In this document: positions 54,845-63,457 of the stretch, piece after piece
Layout: each line of letters opens with the position of its first letter
Position numbering within the stretch: the stretch's first letter is position 1
Assembly (NCBI RefSeq): GCF_017876165.1
Contig: NZ_JAGINQ010000016.1
Location: 62,001-126,000 of the forward strand
Direction of reading: 5' to 3'
DNA length: 64,000 nucleotides
DNA from: Azospirillum soli
Lineage (GTDB): Bacteria > Pseudomonadota > Alphaproteobacteria > Azospirillales > Azospirillaceae
Program-made: the position numbers and the translations under genes
Notes under the pieces: model-generated
What the model was told of the DNA's origin: nothing
Seen by the model: the letters and a program-made list of their open reading frames with translations, nothing else
The model's database searches: none

Positions 54845-56517
54845 TGAACTACCAGACGCCCGCCGTTCTCGCGTCCGAGGCGGCGGCCTTCCCGCAGCGC
54901 CGCGCCGGCGCCCTGTGGGACGATCTCGCGCGCGCCCTGCTTCTGGTGCTCGTCATCCTGGCGGCGCTGAGCTTCCGCTCCTACGGCATCAGCACGGACG
55001 AGGAGGTTCAGCACATCTACGGAAAGAAGCTGCTGTCCTTTTACCTCTCCGGGTTCCAGGACCAGTCGGCCTTCCATTTCAAGGATCTCTACCTCTACGG
55101 CGGCCTCTTTGACTTGGTGACGGCGGTGCTCGTCCACGTCTCGCCGTTCGAGGAGTACGAAACCCGCCATCTGCTCTGCGCGCTGGTCGGCGTGCTGGGC
55201 ATCGCCGGCTGCTGGCGCTACGCGCGCCTGCTGGGCGGCCCGCGCGCCGGTTTCGTCGCGGCGGCCCTGCTGGCGCTGTCGGGCGTCTATTACGGGGCGA
55301 TGTTCAACAACACCAAGGATGTGCCCTTCGCGGCCGGCATGGTGTGGACGCTCTATTTCGCCACCCGCATCCTGAACCAGTTGCCAAGGCCCAGCCGCAG
55401 CGCGGTTCTGAAGTTCGGCCTGACGCTGGGCCTGACGCTGGCGATCCGCATCGGCGCGGTGTTGGCCGGCTTCTACCTCGCGGTGGCGCTCGCCCTCTAC
55501 GTCGCGCTGGTGGCGCGGCGCGAGGGAATGGGCGTGGCTCTGTCCGACACGCGGCGGATCGTGGTGGCGCTGCTGCCGGCCATTCCCGTGGCCTACGTGT
55601 TGATGGCGGCCTTCTGGCCCTGGGCAGTGCAGCATCCCCTGAACCCGCTGGAGGCGCTGCGCGTCGTTTCGCATTTCCCCATCGACATCCAGACCCTCTT
55701 CATGGGGGAGATGGTCAGTTCGGCGGCGCCGCCCGCGCTCTATCTGCCCGTCTACCTCGCCGTGAAGGTGCCGGAGGCGGTGCTGATCGGCACGGGCGTG
55801 GCCGTCCTGCTGGCGCTGGCGTGGTTCGTGCGCGGCGGCTGGCGCCTGCGCGCCGGCTTCGAGGCCGTACGCTTCGTCCCGCTGGCGCTGGCGGCCTTCT
55901 TGCCGATCCTGCTGTTCGTGCTGATGCGCCCGTCGGTCTACAACGGCATCCGCCACTTCCTGTTCGTCGTTCCGCCGATGGTGGTCATGGCCGGATTGGC
56001 GACGGACCGGCTGTGGGTGTACGCGGAGAGACACGGCCGCCGGGCCGGTCAGGCCTTCAGCGCGGGCGTCACCGTGGTGGCGGTGCTGTACGCGTGGCAG
56101 CTCGGCTGCATGCATCCGAACCAGTACGTGTACTACAACCAGTTCACCGGCGGCCTGAAGGGCGCCCAGGGCCGGTTCGAGCTGGACTATTGGGGCAATT
56201 CCCAGCACGAGGCACTGCAAGAGCTGATCGCCTTCGTGGAGCGCGAGAACGACGGCCACCCGCCGCCGCGCCAGTACACGCTGACGGTCTGCGGCAACAC
56301 GCTGGCCGTACGTTTCGAGCTGCCGCCCTGGCTGCGTCTGGTCAACGGCATCGAGCCCGACTGGCGCCGCGCCGACTTCTTCATGGCCTTCACCCAGGTG
56401 AAGCGCTGCCCGTCTCTGCTCGGCGGCCACCCGATCATCGAGATCGCGGCCGACGACGTGCCCCTGACCATCGTCAAGGACCGCCGCCCCCCGCCGGCCG
56501 AAATCCCGACGGAATAG
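54844..56517 (+). CDS. Polytopic glycosyltransferase, GT39/ArnT-like
   Basis: A 557-residue inner-membrane protein with about ten to eleven helices. The first helix ends near FRSYGISTDEEVQHIYGKKL, a GT-C-type periplasmic loop with the acidic Asp-Glu pair. GVYYGAMFNNTKDVPFAAGMVWTL and RPSVYNGIRHFLFVVPPMVVM also fit the family, and a soluble C-terminal domain of about 130 residues follows (YNQFTGGLKGAQGRFELDYWGNSQHEAL). Such enzymes take a sugar from a polyprenyl-phosphate carrier, which the preceding GT2 gene would supply. The two start/stop codons overlap, so they should be co-translated. The acceptor (protein, lipid or polysaccharide) is unknown. Confidence 0.87.
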   Translation: MNYQTPAVLASEAAAFPQRRAGALWDDLARALLLVLVILAALSFRSYGISTDEEVQHIYGKKLLSFYLSGFQDQSAFHFKDLYLYGGLFDLVTAVLVHVSPFEEYETRHLLCALVGVLGIAGCWRYARLLGGPRAGFVAAALLALSGVYYGAMFNNTKDVPFAAGMVWTLYFATRILNQLPRPSRSAVLKFGLTLGLTLAIRIGAVLAGFYLAVALALYVALVARREGMGVALSDTRRIVVALLPAIPVAYVLMAAFWPWAVQHPLNPLEALRVVSHFPIDIQTLFMGEMVSSAAPPALYLPVYLAVKVPEAVLIGTGVAVLLALAWFVRGGWRLRAGFEAVRFVPLALAAFLPILLFVLMRPSVYNGIRHFLFVVPPMVVMAGLATDRLWVYAERHGRRAGQAFSAGVTVVAVLYAWQLGCMHPNQYVYYNQFTGGLKGAQGRFELDYWGNSQHEALQELIAFVERENDGHPPPRQYTLTVCGNTLAVRFELPPWLRLVNGIEPDWRRADFFMAFTQVKRCPSLLGGHPIIEIAADDVPLTIVKDRRPPPAEIPTE

Positions 56518-56641
56518 CCGCACCACCCGGTTACCCCGCCCGCCGCTGCTAGGCGCGTTGGCGTGATGTCCGTCCGCGGGCGTACCGCCGGGCGCGTCCG
56601 GTACCCACTGTCCGAACTCGTTCTCCAAGACGGAGGGTGGG

Positions 56642-57832
56642 ATGCGGAGGCCGGTGGTGGGGGTCCTGACGTTTCTCGCGCTCTGGGGTTGGGCGACCGT
56701 CCCGGCCGACGCGGTGGGCGTCGATTCCTTGCGCGACACCGTCACGGCGCTGGCCGAGCGGCGCCTGTCCGAAGCCGGCCCCGGCAGTCTGGTGGTGGGG
56801 GTCATCAAGGACGGCCGCACGATGGTCGTCGGGCGCGGCGCCAGCGGCCGGCCGGACGGCGGCCCGCCCGACGGGCGCACGGTCTTCCAGATCGCCTCGC
56901 TGACCAAACCCTTCACCGGCACCATCCTGGCCGAGCTGATCCGCGCCGGCCGCGTGGCGCCGACCGACCCGCTGGCCCGCCACCTGCCGCAGCCGGTTCG
57001 CGCGCCGGACTATGACGGCAAGCCGATTCGCCTTCTCGATCTCGCCACCCACACGGCGGGCCTGCCCAACGTGCCGGAGACCCCGCGTTTTTCCTGGAGC
57101 CGCCTGGAGGATCCCCGCAACCCCTACAAGCCCCTGACGCGGGAGGAGGTGGCCTCCTGGCTGTCCGGCTTCAGCCTGCCGGTGCCGCCGGGCACTCGCT
57201 TCCGCTATTCCAACGTCGGCATGGCCGTGCTGGGGGAGGCATTGTCATCGGCCGCCGGCACGCCTTACGAGACTCTGCTGAAGCGCGTCGTCACCGACCG
57301 TTTCGGCCTGAAGGACACGACGCTGCGCCTGACCGCCGAGCAACGCGCCCGCAAGGCGGTCGGCCACGCCCACGGGCAGGTCGTCCCGGATTGGGAGGCG
57401 CCGGCCATGCAGCCGTCTTTCGGCCTCTATTCCACCGCCGACGACCTGCTGCGCTGGCTGCGCGCCAACATGGGCGAATGCCCCCGCATAAATGGAAGCG
57501 GCGCCAATGGAAACGGTGTCAATGGGGGCGGCTGCGAGGCCAACGCGAGTGCCACGCTGGCGCTCGCCCAATCCGTCCAGGTGGACGGCCGGGCCTTGAC
57601 CGATCCGGGCACGTTGGGGCAGGGGGCCATGGCGCTGGGCTGGTTCGTCGCCTGGGCCGGGGACGGCACGCCGATCCTCTGGCATTCCGGCTCGACGGGC
57701 GGCTTCAACGCCTATATTGCCTTTTCCCGCGCCCATCGCTGGGCCGCCGTGGCCCTGACCAACAGCGACCCCGAACGCGTCGTGGCCGACAAGGTCGTCG
57801 GCGACCTCATCCGCCACTTCGAGGCGCATTGA
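56642..57832 (+). CDS. Serine hydrolase / class C beta-lactamase-like, periplasmic
   Basis: A 396-residue exported protein with a signal peptide (about 1-24). The beta-lactamase fold motifs are intact: Ser86-x-x-Lys89 (SLTK), Tyr-Ser-Asn in RFRYSNVGMAVLGEAL and His-Ser-Gly in LWHSGSTGGFNAY (HxG in place of KTG). These fit esterase or D-aminopeptidase-like and AmpC-like members. The HSG variant leans toward esterase or peptidase rather than true cephalosporinase. A Gly-Asn-rich loop (NGSGANGNGVNGGGC) encoded by a 15-bp repeat interrupts the fold near residue 290. It has its own gap upstream (124 bp) and is not clearly linked to neighbours. Confidence 0.9.
   Translation: MRRPVVGVLTFLALWGWATVPADAVGVDSLRDTVTALAERRLSEAGPGSLVVGVIKDGRTMVVGRGASGRPDGGPPDGRTVFQIASLTKPFTGTILAELIRAGRVAPTDPLARHLPQPVRAPDYDGKPIRLLDLATHTAGLPNVPETPRFSWSRLEDPRNPYKPLTREEVASWLSGFSLPVPPGTRFRYSNVGMAVLGEALSSAAGTPYETLLKRVVTDRFGLKDTTLRLTAEQRARKAVGHAHGQVVPDWEAPAMQPSFGLYSTADDLLRWLRANMGECPRINGSGANGNGVNGGGCEANASATLALAQSVQVDGRALTDPGTLGQGAMALGWFVAWAGDGTPILWHSGSTGGFNAYIAFSRAHRWAAVALTNSDPERVVADKVVGDLIRHFEAH
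57491..57535. repeat. 15-bp in-frame tandem repeat inside the serine hydrolase gene
   Basis: Three units, AATGGAAGCGGCGCC, AATGGAAACGGTGTC and AATGGGGGCGGCTGC, start at 57491, 57506 and 57521. They encode NGSGA, NGNGV and NGGGC, an inserted flexible loop. Confidence 0.85.
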
Positions 57833-57903
57833 TGCCCACGACCGCATGGCGTCGGAACGCAGCCTGCGCCCCACTGCCTTCAAAGACGCCGCCTTTCCTC
57901 ACT

Positions 57904-57985
57904 GTCATCCCCGCGCAGGCGGGGATCCAGAAGTTTGACGCATAAGCGCTTGAAGGGGCTGGATTCCCGCCTTCGCGGGAATGAC
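57904..57985. repeat. 82-bp palindromic dispersed repeat, copy 3
   Basis: Same length and arms as 13828-13909: left arm GTCATCCCCGCGCAGGCGGG, right arm CCCGCCTTCGCGGGAATGAC. It lies between the serine hydrolase and the NTF2-like gene (convergent), 72 bp after the former's stop. Confidence 0.88.
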
Positions 57986-58022
57986 GGTGGTGAGCTGCCG
58001 TCTAAAAAGTTCTCATTGTCGC

Positions 58023-58439
58023 TCAGTGCAGGACGCGCGGCGGCTTGTCGCCGGCCGGCGGGGAAGCGCTGGCGCGTGGGTCGGCGATGGGGCCGGCCTG
58101 ATGGTGGGCGAGGCGCCACACCCCCTCTTCACGAACGAACAGGTTGGTGGCAGCCAGGACGGCGCCGCCAAGCACCTCCTCGCACAGAACCAGGGCGGTG
58201 TCGCCGTACAGCGACACCCGCTCGTTGCGCGGCTGGATGGTCGGGCCGCTGGGTGCGTCCAGCACGTCTTCCCAGGCGTCCATCACCGCTTCCCGCCCGA
58301 ACAGGATGGCCCAGCCCGGATGGACGCAGGACACCGGCAGACTCGTCGCCCACAGCGCGTCCATGGCGGGATAGTCGCGCTGGTTGAAGGCCCGGTAAAA
58401 GGCGCGGTTCTGGGCCAGGACGGCGTCGCGGTCGGTCAT
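58023..58439 (-). CDS. NTF2-like (SnoaL/DUF4440-type) protein
   Basis: A 138-residue soluble protein of the cone-shaped NTF2-like fold. DRDAVLAQNRAFYRAFNQRDYPAMDALW, then VSCVHPGWAILFGREAVMDAWEDVL, SLYGDTALVLCEEVLGGAVLAATNLFVREEGVWRLAHHQAGP are typical of SnoaL-like ketosteroid-isomerase relatives in which VHPGW is common. Such proteins bind small hydrophobic ligands or act as isomerases; no substrate can be assigned. It stands alone between two unrelated genes. Confidence 0.85.
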   Translation of the reverse strand: MTDRDAVLAQNRAFYRAFNQRDYPAMDALWATSLPVSCVHPGWAILFGREAVMDAWEDVLDAPSGPTIQPRNERVSLYGDTALVLCEEVLGGAVLAATNLFVREEGVWRLAHHQAGPIADPRASASPPAGDKPPRVLH

Positions 58440-58555
58440 GATGGAAACGGGCTCTCGAACTGCTCAGCCCGCTTCTAGACAAGCAACTTTCCATCCGCAA
58501 GCGCTGGCCCCGCATGGGTGATGGGCCAGCGCCGGATGGAGGGATGGGAACCGCA

Positions 58556-59518
58556 TCAGGCCTTGATGTCCACCGCCGACTTGGCGTCGCCCGTCTTGGC
58601 GCCCGAGTCGACCGTGTCGGTCAGGCCCTCGACGGGCTGGGACAGGTCCAGGTTCAGATGCATGACGCCGTCCGCGCTCTTGGTCGGCTTCAGCACGCCG
58701 AGGCCGCTCATGCCGCCCTTTTCGGCAAGGCCGTTCAGCTTTTCCAGAACGCCCTTGATCTCCTCGTCGCTGAAGCCCTCGGCGCGGACGATCATGCCGG
58801 TGGCCTTGCCGTTCACCGTGGTGGTGGCCTGCTGAACGCCGATGCTGCCCGAACCGTCGGCGTTCAGGGTCGCCTGCATGCTCTGGTCCTCGCGCCGGAA
58901 GTCCAGCGTGGACTTGGCGAAGGAGATGCGGACCGACTTGTCACCGTCCTTGATGGTCAGCTCGATGCCCTGCGACTCGATGTTCCAGGCGGAACGCGCC
59001 TCGGACATGTCCATGGTGAGCTGGCTGAAGTCCATGTTCTTCAGCTTGGCCTTCAGATGGTCGCCGAAGCCGCCCAGAACGTCGTCGACCTTGTCCTTCG
59101 GCATGCCGAGGCCGCCGAGCAGGGTGCCCAGGTCGCTCTTCATGCCGTCGATGGCTTTGGAGAAGACGCCGGCCAGACCCTTGCCGTGGTCGAGCGCGCT
59201 CTGCATGATCTTCTGGGCTTCCTGGGCACGCGCGGCCATGGCCTTCATGCTCGAGCCGTCACTGCCGCCGGTGATGCCACCGGCGCCGGCGTCAGCGCCC
59301 CCTGCGGGCTTCTTGCCGGACAGATTGTCCAGCAGGGATTCCATGGACTGGCTGATGGTGTAGGCGGGGCTGTCCGTCTTGCCCCCGGCCTTGGCCGTTT
59401 CCGGCGTCGATGCGGACTTGCCCTCGGCGGGCTTGGCCTCGGAGGACTTCTTGGCCGCTGCCTGCTGCATGACCGTGCTGGTCGTGCCGTTCGGTCCGGA
59501 TACTTCCGCGTAATACAT
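58556..59518 (-). CDS. Hypothetical 320-residue protein, repeat-free helical and beta-rich
   Basis: No family is recognised with confidence. The N-terminal about 95 residues are Ala, Lys, Ser and Gly rich and likely disordered (QQAAAKKSSEAKPAEGKSAS). A helical segment follows (MAARAQEAQKIMQSALDHGKGLAGVFSKAIDGMKSDL). The C-terminal half alternates short strands (WNIESQGIELTIKDGDKSVRISFAKSTLDF, MQATLNADGSGSIGVQQATTTV). There is no signal peptide or membrane helix. It looks like a cytosolic, structural or flagellar-type protein. ATG 59518 has GGGAGG upstream, deciding against 59539. A near-CtrA box (TTTACCGGAAGTTAA, 59574-59588) lies about 56 bp upstream. Confidence 0.7.
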   Translation of the reverse strand: MYYAEVSGPNGTTSTVMQQAAAKKSSEAKPAEGKSASTPETAKAGGKTDSPAYTISQSMESLLDNLSGKKPAGGADAGAGGITGGSDGSSMKAMAARAQEAQKIMQSALDHGKGLAGVFSKAIDGMKSDLGTLLGGLGMPKDKVDDVLGGFGDHLKAKLKNMDFSQLTMDMSEARSAWNIESQGIELTIKDGDKSVRISFAKSTLDFRREDQSMQATLNADGSGSIGVQQATTTVNGKATGMIVRAEGFSDEEIKGVLEKLNGLAEKGGMSGLGVLKPTKSADGVMHLNLDLSQPVEGLTDTVDSGAKTGDAKSAVDIKA

Positions 59519-59643
59519 CGACGCCTCCCGCGCGCGCATGTTGCCGTCGCAGGGTAATATCGGCCATACCGGGTTTACCGGAAGTTAATTTTTCGAACAA
59601 TCCGCAACGCAGAGTCGTAACCATAAGCCTGCGTACGGTTGGA

Positions 59644-61185
59644 TCATCGCGTTGCCGGCGCCTCATCCACCGGCGCGAGCGGCGCCGCCGCCGGCCCGTT
59701 CAGCACCTTGCCGTCCACCGTGAAGCGCGATCCGTGGCAGGGACAATCCCACGTCTTCTCGCCGGGATTCCAGTGCACGACGCATTTCAAGTGCGGGCAA
59801 ACCGCCGACCGGCGGTGCAGCGCCCCCGCGTCGTCGCGGTAAACGGCGACGGGCCGCCCGCCCATCTTCAGCACGGCGCCCTGGCCCGGTTCGATGCGGT
59901 CCTCGCCCTCGACCTCCGACGGCCGGACATGGTCCAGGAACTGCTTCGCCACGTCCAGATTTTCGCGCAGGTAGGTGCCCAGCTTGTTGGTCATCTTGCG
60001 CGCCGGGTCGTACAGCGCCGCCCAATGGCTGTCGCTTCCGTGGATCAGCTCGCACAGGATCAGGCCGGCGATGGTGCCGTGGGTCATGCCCATGCCGCTG
60101 TCGCCGGTCGCCACGAACACCCGCCCGCCATAGGCCGGGTCGCGCCCGATGAAGGCCAGCCCGTCGAACGGCTCCATCACCTGGCCGGACCAGCGGTATT
60201 CGACCGCCCCGGCCATCGGGAAATGCTCGCGCGTCCAGGTCTCCAGCGCGGCCCAGCGCTCGTCCATGTCCCTGGCCTCGCCGGTCTTGTGGTCCTCGCC
60301 GCCGACGATCAGCAGGTCGCGGTCGGCTTCCGGCTGCAAACGCACATAATGATAGATGTCCAGCGTGTCCCAATAGAGCGCGTCCGGCACCGACCCCTTC
60401 GGCACCCGCGCCGCGATGGCGTAGGTGCGGTAGGGCGCCTGCTTGCTGTGGATGGCGAAGCGGTCGCTGATCGGCGAATTGGTCGCAACCACCACGGCGT
60501 CCGCCTCGATGGTCTTATGGCCCGGCCCCACATGGACGTGCGCCCGGTCGCCCTCCTGGCCCACCGACGACACATGCGCCCCGGTCGCCAGTTGCCCGCC
60601 GCGCTTCAAAAAGGCCTGGGTCAGCCCGGCCAGATACTTCAGCGCGTGGAACCGCCCCTGCCGGGGAAAGCGCAGGCACGGCCCCGGATGAGTGATCGGC
60701 GGGTGGGCCACCCTGGCCACGTCGGTCAGCCCGGCGCGGTGCGCGGCGTCCAACTCCTTGTCCAGATCGGCCGGATCGCAGCCCGGCGCCAGCATCAGGT
60801 AACCGTCCAGCCGCGCGAAGTCGCAGTCGATGCCCTCCTGCTCGACGATCCGCTCGATGGTGTCGATGGCGGCGGTGTGGCTGTCGGCGGCCATGCGCGC
60901 GCCGGATTCGCTGTGCAGCCGCTCCATCTCCGTGTAGCGGTCGTCGATGGCGTTGGACAGGTGCGCGGTGGTGCGCCCCGTCTCGCCGTCGCCCGGCAAC
61001 CCGTCGTCCAGCAGCAGCACGCGCTTGCCCGACCGTTGCAGCAGATAGGCGGTGGTCACGCCCGCGATGCCGGCGCCCACGACGATGACTTCCGGCCGGA
61101 CGCTGCTCAGATCGGCGCTGCCGCCCGGCGTCGGGCCCGCGACGGTGCCCATCCAGACGGAGGTCGTGGTGCCGGAACCTTGCAT
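59644..61185 (-). CDS. FAD-dependent oxidoreductase with C-terminal Rieske domain
   Basis: A 513-residue two-domain redox protein. An N-terminal DAO-type FAD domain (VIVVGAGIAGVTTAYLLQRSGKRVLLLDDG, GETGRTTAHLSNAIDDRYTE, VFVATGDSGMGMTHG) covers about residues 30-420. The C-terminal Rieske [2Fe-2S] domain (about 425-513) has both ligand pairs, C-P-H-L in AVCPHLKC and C-P-C-H in TWDCPCHGSRF, and ends in GKVLNGPAAAPL. The arrangement suits electron transfer from an amine or sugar substrate through FAD to the iron-sulfur centre. The substrate is unknown. It is divergent from nadE. Confidence 0.92.
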   Translation of the reverse strand: MQGSGTTTSVWMGTVAGPTPGGSADLSSVRPEVIVVGAGIAGVTTAYLLQRSGKRVLLLDDGLPGDGETGRTTAHLSNAIDDRYTEMERLHSESGARMAADSHTAAIDTIERIVEQEGIDCDFARLDGYLMLAPGCDPADLDKELDAAHRAGLTDVARVAHPPITHPGPCLRFPRQGRFHALKYLAGLTQAFLKRGGQLATGAHVSSVGQEGDRAHVHVGPGHKTIEADAVVVATNSPISDRFAIHSKQAPYRTYAIAARVPKGSVPDALYWDTLDIYHYVRLQPEADRDLLIVGGEDHKTGEARDMDERWAALETWTREHFPMAGAVEYRWSGQVMEPFDGLAFIGRDPAYGGRVFVATGDSGMGMTHGTIAGLILCELIHGSDSHWAALYDPARKMTNKLGTYLRENLDVAKQFLDHVRPSEVEGEDRIEPGQGAVLKMGGRPVAVYRDDAGALHRRSAVCPHLKCVVHWNPGEKTWDCPCHGSRFTVDGKVLNGPAAAPLAPVDEAPATR

Positions 61186-61331
61186 GGCCTGTTACCTTTC
61201 ACCATGGACGTGTCTTCCTGCAGAGGAACAGAAGCGCGGCAGGCGGGTTCCGGTGCTTTCGCGCCCGGTCTCGCACTGCTACGCTGACGCCAACCCGCCG
61301 CCCATCACACGATGAAGCCCCGCAAGACGCC

Positions 61332-62996
61332 ATGACCGACCGCCTTTCCATCGCGCTGGCCCAGCTGAACCCGACCGTCGGCAACATCCCGGCGAACATC
61401 GACCGCATCCGCAACGCGCGGGCGGAGGCCGCCGCGCGCGGCGCCGACCTCGTGGTCTTTCCGGAGCTGATCGTCACCGGCTACCCGCCCGAGGATCTGG
61501 TGCTGAAGCCCTTCTTCCTCGACATGGTGGAAAAGGCCGTGACCGATCTGGCGGCGGAGACGGCCGACGACGGCCCGGCCCTGCTGGTCGGCGCGCCGTG
61601 GCGCGACCAGGGCAACCGCTACAACGCGGCCCTGCTGCTGGATGGCGGCAAGATCGCGGCAACCCGTTTCAAGGTTGATCTGCCGAACTACGGTGTCTTC
61701 GACGAAAAGCGCGTCTTCGTCCCCGGCCCGATGCCCGGCCCCATCAACTTCCGCGGCGTCCGCCTCGGCGTGCCCATCTGCGAGGACATCTGGACCCCCG
61801 ACGTGGTCGAGACGCTGGCCGAGAGCGGCGCCGAGATCCTGATCGTTCCCAACGGTAGCCCGTTCGAGGCCGGCAAGCAGGACCAGCGCGTCCAACTGGC
61901 CGTGCGGCGCGTCATCGAGGCCGGCCTTCCCCTCATCTACGTGAATCAGGTTGGCGGCCAGGACGAGCTGGTCTTCGACGGCGCCAGCTTCGCCATCGGC
62001 GCCGACAGCGGCCTCGTGGCCCAGGCCCCCGCCTTCACCGAGCACCTGATGCTGACCCGCTGGGAGCGCGGTTCGGACGACGTCTGGACCTGCGCGGAGG
62101 CCGAGCGCATCGCCCCCGCCGAGGGGCTGGAGGCCATCTACACCGCCCTGGTCCTGGGCCTGCGCGACTATGTGAACAAGAACCGCTTCCCCGGCGTGAT
62201 CCTCGGCCTGTCGGGCGGCATCGACTCGGCGCTGTCGGCGGCCATCGCCGTGGACGCGCTGGGCGCGCAGCGGGTGCATGGCGTGATGATGCCCTCGCCC
62301 TACACCTCGCAGGAGAGCCTGGACGACGCCGCCGAATCCGCCGAGCTGCTGGGCTGCAAGCTCGACACCATCCCCATCGTCCCGGCGATGGAGGCGTTCG
62401 AGAAGATGCTGCTGCCCGCCTTCGCCGGCCGTGATCCGGACATTACGGAAGAGAACATCCAGTCCCGCTCGCGCGGCATCACGCTTATGGCGCTGTCCAA
62501 CAAGTTCGGCGCCATGGTCCTGTCCACCGGCAACAAGTCGGAGATGTCGGTCGGCTACGCCACGCTCTACGGCGACATGTGCGGCGGCTACGCGGTGCTG
62601 AAGGACGTCTACAAGACGACGGTCTACGAGGTGTCGCGCTGGCGCAACGAACACCTGCCGGCCGGTGCCCTCGGCCCCGGCGGCCGCGTCGTGCCGGAGC
62701 GCGTGCTGGTCAAGGCCCCGACCGCCGAGCTGAAGCCCAACCAGACCGACCAGGACACCCTGCCGCCCTACGACGTGTTGGACGACATTCTGGAATGCCT
62801 CGTCGAAAAGGATCTCGGCGTGCCGGAGATCGTGGCGCGCGGCCATGCGGCGGAGACGGTGAACCGCGTCTGGCGGATGCTGCATCTGGCGGAATACAAG
62901 CGCCGCCAGGCCCCTCCCGGCCCGAAGATCACAAAACGCATCTTCAACCGCGAGCGGCGCTATCCGATCACCAACGGCTTCACCAGCATCGTGTGA
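61332..62996 (+). CDS. nadE: Glutamine-dependent NAD synthetase
   Basis: A 554-residue bifunctional enzyme completing NAD synthesis. The N-terminal nitrilase-type amidase has the Glu-Lys-Cys triad: Glu in LVVFPELIVTGYPPEDL, Lys in TRFKVDLPNYGVFDE and Cys in VPICEDIWTP. The C-terminal synthetase (about 285-554) has the PP-loop ILGLSGGIDSALSAAIAVDAL and STGNKSEMSVGYATLYGDMCGGYAVLKDVYKT. It ends in KITKRIFNRERRYPITNGF. The fusion means glutamine, not free ammonia, is the nitrogen donor. It is followed by a strong terminator. Confidence 0.97.
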   Translation: MTDRLSIALAQLNPTVGNIPANIDRIRNARAEAAARGADLVVFPELIVTGYPPEDLVLKPFFLDMVEKAVTDLAAETADDGPALLVGAPWRDQGNRYNAALLLDGGKIAATRFKVDLPNYGVFDEKRVFVPGPMPGPINFRGVRLGVPICEDIWTPDVVETLAESGAEILIVPNGSPFEAGKQDQRVQLAVRRVIEAGLPLIYVNQVGGQDELVFDGASFAIGADSGLVAQAPAFTEHLMLTRWERGSDDVWTCAEAERIAPAEGLEAIYTALVLGLRDYVNKNRFPGVILGLSGGIDSALSAAIAVDALGAQRVHGVMMPSPYTSQESLDDAAESAELLGCKLDTIPIVPAMEAFEKMLLPAFAGRDPDITEENIQSRSRGITLMALSNKFGAMVLSTGNKSEMSVGYATLYGDMCGGYAVLKDVYKTTVYEVSRWRNEHLPAGALGPGGRVVPERVLVKAPTAELKPNQTDQDTLPPYDVLDDILECLVEKDLGVPEIVARGHAAETVNRVWRMLHLAEYKRRQAPPGPKITKRIFNRERRYPITNGFTSIV

Positions 62997-63011
62997 GGTG
63001 TCGGCCCCAAC

Positions 63012-63045
63012 AAAAAAAGCCCCGGCCAACCGGCCGGGGCTTTTT
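63012..63045 (+). terminator. Intrinsic terminator of nadE
   Basis: AAAAAGCCCCGGCC (63014-63027) pairs perfectly with GGCCGGGGCTTTTT (63032-63045) around the 4-nt loop AACC. The flanking A-run and T-run let it work in both directions. It is 16 bp after the nadE stop and the best intrinsic terminator in the window. Confidence 0.92.
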
Positions 63046-63069
63046 CATGTCGGGTAATTTTACCGACCC

Positions 63070-63297
63070 TCACCCGCGCGTCAGGCGGATGATGGTGATC
63101 ATCATGCCGACCACGTAAATCTCGGCCAGCGGCACGATCCAGGCCGGGTGGAAGATGATGCTCAGCGGCATGATCAGCAGAAGGATCAGCGCCGGAAACA
63201 CCGTGTACGGCGAGTTCCAGAGAGGATGAAGGCCGTGAAACGTCTTCTTTTCTTCGCCAACCAGATTGTTGGCGCCATCAACAGTTTGATCGGTCAT
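63070..63297 (-). CDS. Small membrane protein, 75 residues, unknown function
   Basis: A 75-residue protein with a soluble N-terminus (MTDQTVDGANNLVGEEKKTFHG) and two predicted membrane helices, at about residues 33-51 (VFPALILLLIMPLSIIFH) and 53-72 (AWIVPLAEIYVVGMMITIIR). No family is recognised. It is convergent with nadE across the terminator and separated from the Ntn-hydrolase by 160 bp, in which nothing else is seen. Confidence 0.65.
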   Translation of the reverse strand: MTDQTVDGANNLVGEEKKTFHGLHPLWNSPYTVFPALILLLIMPLSIIFHPAWIVPLAEIYVVGMMITIIRLTRG

Positions 63298-63457
63298 TCT
63301 CTAACGCCCATTATTTCTGTGGTCTTTCCCTGTCCGTCTGCTTGCGACGGAGCCAGTGTTTTCATAACACAGAAATCGGTGACTCGGGCATGACTTTGCG
63401 CCGTCTTGGCTGGGCGCCGAAGGTGGCGCGCAGAGTCCTGAGAAATACTGTGGTCTT

